Source: a bacterium
GTDB taxonomy: Bacteria; Bacillota_A; Clostridia; Lachnospirales; Lachnospiraceae
Length of the DNA: 17,969 nucleotides
Direction of reading: 5' to 3'
NCBI GenBank assembly: GCA_004562915.1
Contig: SFQZ01000069.1
Coordinates: 1 to 17,969, forward strand
In this document: positions 7,532 to 13,990 of the stretch, piece by piece
Numbering within the stretch: position 1 is the first letter of the stretch
How the letters are laid out: every line of letters starts with the position of its first letter
The notes under the pieces: generated by a model
Database searches by the model: none
What the model was told of the DNA's origin: nothing
The model's input: only the letters and a program-made list of their open reading frames with translations
Program-made: the position numbers and the translations under genes

Positions 7532-8818
7532 ATGTTGGAAAATATAAGGCTGGCATTTGGAGGAATCTGGTCTCACAAAATGAGATCATTTCTCACGATG
7601 CTTGGTATCATTATTGGAATTGCGTCGATCATTTCTATCGTATCTACCATTCGGGGAACCAATGAGCAGATTAAACAAAATCTGATCGGTGCGGGGAATA
7701 ATAATGTTGATATCCGTCTGTCTCAGGGAGAATATGAATATGAGATTTATCAGGGAATTCCTGATGGGATCGCAGTAGTAAGTGAAGAACAGAAAACAGA
7801 CATCCGCAGTCTTGAAGGAGTAAAAAGCGCAACATTTTATAATTTCAGAAGATGGGTTGATGGTGTGACTTATCAGGGAAACTCTTTGGACAGTGGAAGT
7901 ATGTATGGGGTTGATCTTGATTTTCTGAAAACGAAGGGATATGTGATCCAGACGGGAAGAGGATTTGTTGAAGATGATTATACAAAGATTCGAAAAGTAG
8001 CTCTTCTGGACGATACGGCTGTGCAGACCTTATTTTCCGGTGAAAATCCTGTGGGAAAGACACTGGAGATTCAGGGTGAACCATTTACTATCATCGGAAG
8101 TATCCGTAAGTCAGATGCCTTTGAACCGGTGATCAACAGTATGGAAGACTATTATACCTATAATCAGTATTCCTATGGAATGGTGCTGATTCCGCAGAGT
8201 GCGTGGCCGATCGTTTTTAACTTTGATGAGCCGTTAGATGTCAGTGTGATGGCAGAGAGTACAGATGAAATGAGCAGCATCGGGAAAAAAGTTGAGGACA
8301 TTATGAACCAGTGTGTCTATAACAAAGTATCTTTTTCCGAGGAAAGCGAAGAAGGTCAGATGGATAGCAGTATCTCTTACCGTGCTGCTGATCTTTTGGA
8401 AACTGTCAAAAATCTGCAGAAAGTCAGTGAGAACACGAATAAACAGTTGCTTTGGATTGCCAGTATATCGCTTTTGGTCGGAGGAATCGGAGTAATGAAT
8501 ATCATGCTGGTCTCAGTGACTGAACGTACCAGTGAAATCGGACTAAAGAAAGCTCTGGGAGCAAGAAAAAAGAAAATACTCTGGCAATTCCTTACGGAGG
8601 CGGCTGTACTTACCAGTATTGGCGGATTTTTAGGTGTGATCGCCGGAATTATTCTGTCGCAGGTAATTGCCCGGATGTCGCAGACGCCGGTTGCTATCAG
8701 TTTTCCGGCCAGTGTACTGGCAGTGGTGTTTTCCATGGTGATTGGTATTATTTTTGGATTACTGCCATCCATCAAAGCAGCAAATCTCAATCCGATTGAT
8801 GCGTTACGACATGAATAA
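7532..8818 (+). CDS. ABC transporter permease, MacB/YknZ (FtsX) type
   Basis: The protein has 428 residues. AGGAGG (7518-7523) overlaps the stop of the preceding gene and lies 8 nt from the ATG. The topology is typical of MacB-like permeases: one membrane helix near the N-terminus (about 19-41), a large external MacB periplasmic-core-like domain (about 45-300), then three C-terminal helices (about 306-329, 355-378 and 390-412). The conserved FtsX stretch is present: GGIGVMNIMLVSVTERTSEI, then GLKKALGARKKKILWQFLTEA, and the closing AANLNPIDALRHE. These proteins use ATP-driven mechanotransmission rather than a classical channel, working with an adaptor and the LolD-type ATPase. It is the last gene of the operon and is followed within 10 bp by a terminator. 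Confidence 0.93.
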   Translation: MLENIRLAFGGIWSHKMRSFLTMLGIIIGIASIISIVSTIRGTNEQIKQNLIGAGNNNVDIRLSQGEYEYEIYQGIPDGIAVVSEEQKTDIRSLEGVKSATFYNFRRWVDGVTYQGNSLDSGSMYGVDLDFLKTKGYVIQTGRGFVEDDYTKIRKVALLDDTAVQTLFSGENPVGKTLEIQGEPFTIIGSIRKSDAFEPVINSMEDYYTYNQYSYGMVLIPQSAWPIVFNFDEPLDVSVMAESTDEMSSIGKKVEDIMNQCVYNKVSFSEESEEGQMDSSISYRAADLLETVKNLQKVSENTNKQLLWIASISLLVGGIGVMNIMLVSVTERTSEIGLKKALGARKKKILWQFLTEAAVLTSIGGFLGVIAGIILSQVIARMSQTPVAISFPASVLAVVFSMVIGIIFGLLPSIKAANLNPIDALRHE

Positions 8819-8823
8819 AGATG

Positions 8824-8858
8824 AAAACCTCGGAGTGTAAAAAATCCGGGGTTTTTTT
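8824..8858 (+). terminator. Rho-independent terminator of the ABC export operon
   Basis: AACCTCGG (8826-8833) pairs with CCGGGGTT (8846-8853), with one T-G wobble, across a 12-nt loop. A run of seven T follows (8852-8858). Upstream A residues can lengthen the stem. It lies just after the permease stop codon. Confidence 0.88.
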
Positions 8859-8946
8859 GGGCAAAAAATAAATTTGACGGACGGATTTTAAGAAAAAAAT
8901 TAGAAATAGTTCACAATGACTTCACCAAAACAATGGGAATTTGGTA

Positions 8947-8952
8947 TATAAT
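8947..8952 (+). promoter_or_regulatory. Candidate -10 element of the CBS-domain gene
   Basis: A perfect TATAAT lies 30 bp before the ATG at 8982, preceded by GGTA. I see no good -35 box at 16-18 bp; TTCACC at 8921-8926 is 20 bp away. The position between a terminator and a single gene supports a promoter here. Confidence 0.5.
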
Positions 8953-8981
8953 ATACATAGTCAATATATGGGGGTTTTTAT

Positions 8982-9392
8982 ATGAATATTTTATTTTTTT
9001 TGACACCAAAGAGCGATGTGGCATATGTATTTAATGATGATACACTTCGGCAGGTACTTGAGAAAATTGAGCACCATAAGTATACTGCCATTCCCATGTT
9101 GAATAAAACAGGAAAGTATGTGGGAACGGTTACAGAAGGCGATCTTCTGAGATACATAAAAGACAGATACTCATTGAATGTAAGAGATGCGGAGGATTGT
9201 CTGATCAGCCGGGTGCCATTAAGATGGAAGTATACACCGGTAAGTATCAACTGTAATATGGAAGATTTGATGGAAGTATCCATGAGGCAGAATTTTGTAC
9301 CGGTGGTGGATGATGCAGACAATTTTATAGGTATTATCAGGAGAAGTGACATTCTGAAATATTGTTATAAAAAAAGCAAAGAAGCAGAATAA
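8982..9392 (+). CDS. CBS-domain pair protein
   Basis: This small soluble protein of 136 residues consists almost entirely of two CBS motifs, at about 10-60 (YTAIPMLNKTGKYVGTVTEGDLLRYI) and 75-130 (FVPVVDDADNFIGIIRRSDILKY). A CBS pair forms a cleft that usually binds adenosine ligands such as AMP, ATP or c-di-AMP and acts as a regulatory sensor. No fused enzyme or transporter domain is present, so its partner is unknown. GGGGG (8970-8974) lies 7 nt before the ATG. It has its own promoter region and a terminator on each side, so it is transcribed alone. Family assignment is firm; the ligand is not deducible from the sequence. Confidence 0.9.
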   Translation: MNILFFLTPKSDVAYVFNDDTLRQVLEKIEHHKYTAIPMLNKTGKYVGTVTEGDLLRYIKDRYSLNVRDAEDCLISRVPLRWKYTPVSINCNMEDLMEVSMRQNFVPVVDDADNFIGIIRRSDILKYCYKKSKEAE

Positions 9393-9411
9393 GATCTAAA
9401 AGAGGGAATTT

Positions 9412-9449
9412 AAAACTCCGGGTTGTTAAAAAGACAGCCCGGAGTTTTT
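9412..9449 (+). terminator. Rho-independent terminator after the CBS-domain gene
   Basis: A long stem, ACTCCGGGTTGT (9415-9426) with ACAGCCCGGAGT (9434-9445), with one wobble pair, has a 7-nt A-rich loop and a T tract to 9449. It lies about 20 bp after the stop codon. Confidence 0.93.
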
Positions 9450-9486
9450 GCGAACAATTTTATATCTGAAAGAATTTCGACCGTGA

Positions 9487-9515
9487 TTGCTATTCTTTTA
9501 ATTAAATGGTATAAT
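9487..9515 (+). promoter_or_regulatory. Promoter of the argS operon
   Basis: -35 TTGCTA (9487-9492) and -10 TATAAT (9510-9515) are separated by 17 bp, with TGG just before the -10. Transcription should start near 9522, about 125 nt before argS, so the folded element at 9527-9611 would be transcribed as its leader. Confidence 0.75.
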
Positions 9516-9526
9516 AACCTGATAGA

Positions 9527-9611
9527 TTATGATGTCAGGATTTCGGGAGCGTGAAACGCGAAGAAATCCGTAAGCATCATGGGTCAAAAGCTTTTGACCC
9601 CAACATCATAG
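9527..9611 (+). ncRNA. Structured leader of argS: possible three-way-junction RNA
   Basis: Outer stem P1 pairs 9527-9535 (core ATGATGT) with 9603-9611 (core ACATCAT). Inside it lie two hairpins. P2 is GGATTTC (9538-9544) with GAAATCC (9563-9569) and an inner GCGT/ACGC stem closed by GAA. P3 is the 20-base palindrome GGGTCAAAAGCTTTTGACCC (9581-9600). The joining segment 9570-9580 ends in CATCAT, which could replace the 3' strand of P1, giving two exclusive folds. No T-box core (AGGGTGG, ACCGCG) is present and no T tract follows P3, so it is neither a T-box nor an obvious attenuator. It may be a cis-regulatory RNA or a dispersed intergenic repeat. Start codon access at 9648 could be the regulated step. 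Confidence 0.5.
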
Positions 9612-9647
9612 ATTGTTGAAAAAGATAGAAAATGTCTGGAGGAAGAT

Positions 9648-11414
9648 ATGAATACAATCATTGATTTAATATCAGAAGAAGTAAAAGCGGCATTTCATAA
9701 TGCCGGATATGATGCATCTTATGGAAAGGTAACATTGTCCAACAGACCGGATTTGTGTGAATATCAGTGTAACGGTGCAATGGCTGCTGCAAAGGCATAT
9801 AGAAAAGCACCAATCATGATTGCAAAAGATGTAGTGGAAAATCTGGCAGACTGTCAGGCGTTGGAAGCAGCGGAAGCGGTGAATCCGGGATTTATCAACC
9901 TGAAAGTTTCGGGAGCGTATCTGGCACAGTATCTGACAGCAATGCGCATATCCGGCAATCTTGGCGTTGAGAAAGCAAAAGAGCCAAAGAAAATGGTGAT
10001 TGATTACGGTGGACCAAATGTGGCAAAACCACTTCATGTGGGACATCTCCGTTCCGCAATCATTGGGGAAAGCATTAAGCGGATCGGAAGATTTCTGGGA
10101 CATGAGATTCTCGGAGATGTACATCTGGGAGACTGGGGACTGCAGATGGGGCTGATTATTACAGAACTTCGGAAAAGACAGCCGGATCTGGTGTATTTCC
10201 AGAAGGATTATGAAGGGGAATATCCAGCAGAAGCTCCGTTTACCATCAGCGAACTGGAAGAAATTTATCCATGTGCCAATAAAAAATCAAAAGAAGATGA
10301 AGCATACAAAGCAGAAGCTCTTGAGGCAACACATCAGCTTCAGACGGGAAAACGTGGGTATCGAGCTTTGTGGAAGCATATTCTCGATGTATCTGTTCCC
10401 GATCTGAAGAGAAATTATGCAAATCTGAATGTGAATTTTGAACTTTGGAACGGGGAATCGAATGTGCAGGAACGCATTGCACCGATGGTTCAGAGACTGA
10501 AAGATCAGGGGCTGGCCTATGAAGATCAGGGTGCCATAGTAGTGGATGTGAAAGAAGATACGGATACAAAGGAAGTGCCGCCCTGTATGATCTTAAAGTC
10601 TGATGGTGCAGCACTGTATACGACGACAGATCTGGCTACGATTGAAGAACGTATGGAAAATTATCAGCCGGATGAGATTTTGTATGTGGTTGATAAACGA
10701 CAGGAAATGCACTTTATTCAAGTGTTCCGCTGCGCGCGAAAGGCAGGTATGGTAAAAGAAGATACGAAATTATCCTTCCTCGGATTCGGTACGATGAACG
10801 GGAAAGACGGAAAACCATTTAAGACAAGAGATGGCGGCGTGATGCGTCTGGAGAATCTGATCCGTGAGATCAATGAGGAAATGTATAAAAAGATCGTAGA
10901 CAACCGCAGTATTAAGGAAGAAGATGCCAGGGCAACGGCAAAGATCGTAGGGTTATCAGCTATCAAATACGGAGATCTGTCCAATCAGGCATCAAAAGAT
11001 TATATTTTTGATATCGAAAGATTTACCTCTTTTGAGGGTAATACTGGACCATATATTTTATATACCACAGTTCGTATCAAATCCATTCTGAGCCGTTATA
11101 AAGAGGAAGGCGGCGATATTATGGATACCCTTATGATCAAACCTGCAAGCGATAGTGAAAAAGCACTGATGATCGAGACTGCAAAATTCAATAGTGTTGT
11201 AGTGAACGCATTTGATGACAAGGCGCCGCACAAGATTTGTTCTTATATTTATGAACTGGCAAATGCTTTTAACCGATTCTATCATGAAACTAAGATTTTG
11301 ACGGAAGAAGATGAAGAACAGAAGAAATCATTTATTGCTTTGCTGGTACTTGTGAAAGATGTTCTGGAAACCTGTATCGATCTGCTGGGATTTGAAGCTC
11401 CGGAAAGGATGTAA
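9648..11414 (+). CDS. argS: Arginyl-tRNA synthetase
   Basis: The 588-residue product is the usual size for this class Ia enzyme, which charges tRNA-Arg with arginine using ATP. It starts after GGAGGAAG at 9639. The N-terminal ~110 residues match the ArgRS-specific tRNA-binding domain (SNRPDLCEYQCNGAMAAAK). The active-site signature is GGPNVAKPLHVGHLRS (121-136), where HVGH is the HIGH motif. The usual KMSKS loop is replaced by GTMNGKDGKPFKTRDGGVM, as in many ArgRS. The C-terminal anticodon-binding helical domain includes NTGPYILYTTVRIKSI and ANAFNRFYHETKIL. It is the first gene of an operon with wall amidases 12 nt downstream, which is not its most common company. No truncation was seen. Confidence 0.96.
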   Translation: MNTIIDLISEEVKAAFHNAGYDASYGKVTLSNRPDLCEYQCNGAMAAAKAYRKAPIMIAKDVVENLADCQALEAAEAVNPGFINLKVSGAYLAQYLTAMRISGNLGVEKAKEPKKMVIDYGGPNVAKPLHVGHLRSAIIGESIKRIGRFLGHEILGDVHLGDWGLQMGLIITELRKRQPDLVYFQKDYEGEYPAEAPFTISELEEIYPCANKKSKEDEAYKAEALEATHQLQTGKRGYRALWKHILDVSVPDLKRNYANLNVNFELWNGESNVQERIAPMVQRLKDQGLAYEDQGAIVVDVKEDTDTKEVPPCMILKSDGAALYTTTDLATIEERMENYQPDEILYVVDKRQEMHFIQVFRCARKAGMVKEDTKLSFLGFGTMNGKDGKPFKTRDGGVMRLENLIREINEEMYKKIVDNRSIKEEDARATAKIVGLSAIKYGDLSNQASKDYIFDIERFTSFEGNTGPYILYTTVRIKSILSRYKEEGGDIMDTLMIKPASDSEKALMIETAKFNSVVVNAFDDKAPHKICSYIYELANAFNRFYHETKILTEEDEEQKKSFIALLVLVKDVLETCIDLLGFEAPERM

Positions 11415-11425
11415 GGGAGAAACTA

Positions 11426-12601
11426 ATGAAAAAACGGTCAAAAGCCGGAATTTATATTCTGATTCTGGTAATCATGATTTTAGTTCTGATGGTTGGAATT
11501 ATTGCTGTGATCTATTTGAGCCGAATGCAGCGGAAGATGGAAGAAAAAGAACAACAGCTCAGGCAGGAAGCGGAAGCAGTACCGGAACCAACAGATATAG
11601 CTTCCCCTGAGCCATCTCCGGATTCGGATGATCCGGCGGTCCAGAAAAAAGAAATGGTTGCTGTGATCAGGGAAGCGGTAGAGCGAAATGATATTCAGAC
11701 GGTGGAGTCTGTTCTTCGCTATATTTCTTCGGATGGTTCTGTTCAGAGTTATTATGAAGAAGATGTAGCGGCAGTTATGCTCCATCTGAAAAAGAATCTG
11801 AGTGACTATCAGAATTTCTTTTCTGTTCTGGAATCAGAACAGACCTCCATGGAAGAAAAAAATGGAAACAGATATCTGTTACTCTCAGATGAAAATTTAC
11901 GGCGAATGACCAATACGGAGGAACCGCCGGAATCATTGATAGCAGAGGAGGTTACCCTTACAGGTACAGGAAGAAAAGTAGCGATCGATCCTGGACATCA
12001 GGCTCACGGAAACGGTGAACAGGAACCTATAGGTCCGGGCGCATCTCAGACGAAGGCAAAAGTTGCATCGGGTACTACCGGACGCACTACAGGAGTTCCG
12101 GAATATCAGTTAAATCTAGATGTTTCATTAAAATTGAGGGATGAACTGAAAGCCAGGGGATATGAAGTCTATATGATCCGTGAAGATAATGATGTGAATA
12201 TCAGCAATGCGGAAAGAGCACAGGCTGCGGCGGGTTCCGGTGCGGACATTTTGATCCGGATTCATGCGAATGGTTCGGAGAATACTTCTGTTGCCGGGGC
12301 GCTGACTATGGCTCCGTCCGGTTCAAATCCATTTCTGGATGGAGAACTTGTAGCGAAATGTCAAGAGCTTTCGGAAATTATTATTTCATCATTTTGCGAA
12401 GCAACCGGTGCCAATAGTCAGGGTGTTTATCAAACGGATGAAATGAGTGGACTGAATTGGTGTACGATTCCGGCTACGATCGTTGAAATGGGATATATGA
12501 CGAATCCGGATGAAGACATTCGAATGCAGACAGAAGAGTATCAAAACCAGATGGTGCAGGGAATTGCCAATGGAATTGATGAGTATTTTGGAACGGAGTG
12601 A
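11426..12601 (+). CDS. Membrane-anchored N-acetylmuramoyl-L-alanine amidase (Amidase_3)
   Basis: The protein has 391 residues and starts 12 nt after argS, with GGGAG ahead of the ATG. A strong hydrophobic helix (about 8-31) follows a basic start, with no clear cleavage site, so it is probably tethered outside the membrane. A Pro/Glu/Ser linker (51-70) and an unrecognised helical segment (71-160) lead to an Amidase_3 domain (about 183-391). The predicted zinc ligands are H191 (DPGHQ), E226 (PEYQLNL) and H280 (IRIHANG), and the catalytic E354 is in IVEMGYMTN. Such enzymes cut the bond between MurNAc and L-Ala of peptidoglycan stem peptides. The catalytic domain closely parallels that of the next gene, so the two are paralogues. 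Unlike that protein, it has no wall-binding repeats. Confidence 0.92.
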   Translation: MKKRSKAGIYILILVIMILVLMVGIIAVIYLSRMQRKMEEKEQQLRQEAEAVPEPTDIASPEPSPDSDDPAVQKKEMVAVIREAVERNDIQTVESVLRYISSDGSVQSYYEEDVAAVMLHLKKNLSDYQNFFSVLESEQTSMEEKNGNRYLLLSDENLRRMTNTEEPPESLIAEEVTLTGTGRKVAIDPGHQAHGNGEQEPIGPGASQTKAKVASGTTGRTTGVPEYQLNLDVSLKLRDELKARGYEVYMIREDNDVNISNAERAQAAAGSGADILIRIHANGSENTSVAGALTMAPSGSNPFLDGELVAKCQELSEIIISSFCEATGANSQGVYQTDEMSGLNWCTIPATIVEMGYMTNPDEDIRMQTEEYQNQMVQGIANGIDEYFGTE

Positions 12602-12607
12602 TACAAT

Positions 12608-13969
12608 ATGAAAACGAAGAAAAAGATATGGGTACTTTTTGCCATAATTCTCTTTATGGGAATAACAGTTTTTCCCAAAAGTGTTTTTGCTGATGAAGGG
12701 CATTGGGTAAAGTCCGAGAATCGTTGGTGGTACCAAAATGATGATGGTACATATCCTGCTCTGGATTGGCTGACGGATAACGGAAAGAAATATTATTTTG
12801 ATGAAGAAGGCTGGATGGTGACCGGCTGGCAGAAAATTGACGGAAAATGGTATTTGTTTTCCGGTAGTGGAGCCATGCAGACCGGCTGGCACTGGGTTGG
12901 CGAAAAGTGTTACTACCTGGCGGAATCAGGGATTATGGCTGAGGATACCTGGATTGATGGATATTATGTGGATGCCAGCGGGGCATGGGTTCCTGGTAAA
13001 ACAATGGAAGAGGTTCAGCAAAAAGCAGGATGGGTCAGCAGTGGGAATCGCTGGTGGTATCGTCATGCAGATGGTAGTTACACGCAGTCGGGCTGGGAAA
13101 AAATCAATGGAAAATGGTACTATTTTGATGAAGAAGGCTGGATGGTGACCGGTTGGCAGAAAATTGGAGGAGAATGGTATTATCTTGCATCCAGTGGAGC
13201 TATGTTAACCGGATGGCAGCAGATTGGCGGAACCTGGTATTATCTCACTGCTTCCGGAGCGATGGCAGCCAATACCTGGATCGATGGATATTATGTGGAT
13301 ACCAGCGGAGCATGGATACCGAATCCAGGTGGCACAGGTAAGAAAATTATTGCTATTGATGCAGGTCATCAAAGGTACGGAAACAGCAGTAAAGAACCGA
13401 TAGGACCTGGGTCATCAGAAATGAAAGCAAAAGTATCATCCGGAACCTATGGGAAATGGTCCGGATTATATGAATATGAACTGAACCTGCAGGTTGCCAT
13501 GCAGTTAAAAGATGAGCTGCAGGCAAGAGGATATGTGGTATACATGACAAGAGAAAGTCATGATGTGGATATCAGTAATGCACAGCGTGCTTTAAATGCG
13601 GCAAATGCGGGAGCCGATATCCTGGTAAGAATTCATGCAAATGGTGATGATAATAGTTCTGTGTATGGAGCTCTTACCATGGCACCTTCAAACAGCAATT
13701 CCTTTTTATCAGGAAGTCTGATTTCTTCCAGCCAGAAGCTTTCGCAAAAGATCATCGATTGTTTCTGCCAGGCGACAGGAGCGAAAAACAGAGGTGTGAT
13801 GACGACAGATACAATGAGTGGCATAAACTGGAGTAAGATTCCTGTGACAATCATTGAAATGGGATTTATGACTAATCAGACGGAAGATTTGAATATGGCC
13901 AGCAGCGGTTATCAGAAAAAAATGGTACAGGGTATAGCGAATGGAATTGACCAGTATTATGCATCGTAA
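12608..13969 (+). CDS. Secreted amidase with cell-wall-binding repeats (CW_binding_1 plus Amidase_3)
   Basis: The 453-residue product has a signal peptide (1-28, hydrophobic core then FPKSVFA, likely cut before DE). Residues 30-238 are Trp/Gly/Tyr-rich wall-binding repeats of the choline-binding type (GWQKI-GKWYYF, SGAM-TGW). They are arranged as two copies of a larger module beginning at W33 and W142, each ending TWIDGYYVD-SGAW. The Amidase_3 domain follows (about 246-453), with predicted zinc ligands H254 (DAGHQ), E289 and H343 (RIHANG) and catalytic E417 (IIEMGFMTN). It should cleave MurNAc-L-Ala bonds while held on the wall by the repeats; whether the ligand is choline is not shown. It begins 6 nt after the previous gene, with GGAG overlapping that gene's end, so it is co-transcribed with its paralogue. 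Confidence 0.94.
   Translation: MKTKKKIWVLFAIILFMGITVFPKSVFADEGHWVKSENRWWYQNDDGTYPALDWLTDNGKKYYFDEEGWMVTGWQKIDGKWYLFSGSGAMQTGWHWVGEKCYYLAESGIMAEDTWIDGYYVDASGAWVPGKTMEEVQQKAGWVSSGNRWWYRHADGSYTQSGWEKINGKWYYFDEEGWMVTGWQKIGGEWYYLASSGAMLTGWQQIGGTWYYLTASGAMAANTWIDGYYVDTSGAWIPNPGGTGKKIIAIDAGHQRYGNSSKEPIGPGSSEMKAKVSSGTYGKWSGLYEYELNLQVAMQLKDELQARGYVVYMTRESHDVDISNAQRALNAANAGADILVRIHANGDDNSSVYGALTMAPSNSNSFLSGSLISSSQKLSQKIIDCFCQATGAKNRGVMTTDTMSGINWSKIPVTIIEMGFMTNQTEDLNMASSGYQKKMVQGIANGIDQYYAS
12704..13321 (+). repeat. Duplicated wall-binding module, 327-bp period
   Basis: The module starting at W33 is repeated at W142, a spacing of 109 codons. DNA at 12791-12850 and 13118-13177 is nearly identical, sharing GATGAAGAAGGCTGGATGGT (12800 and 13127, exactly 327 bp apart). 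Other parts of the copies have diverged more, suggesting a duplication followed by local gene conversion or selection. Confidence 0.85.
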
Positions 13970-13990
13970 ATAGGAAGTGAGTAATCATAT

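Noticed and set aside
9581..9600. Terminator at the 20-base palindrome in the argS leader
   Set aside because: No T run follows the stem on the + strand, and it lies between the promoter and argS where full termination would silence the operon.
9527..9611. T-box riboswitch before argS
   Set aside because: The conserved T-box core (AGGGTGG...ACCGCG) and a following terminator with a T tract are absent.
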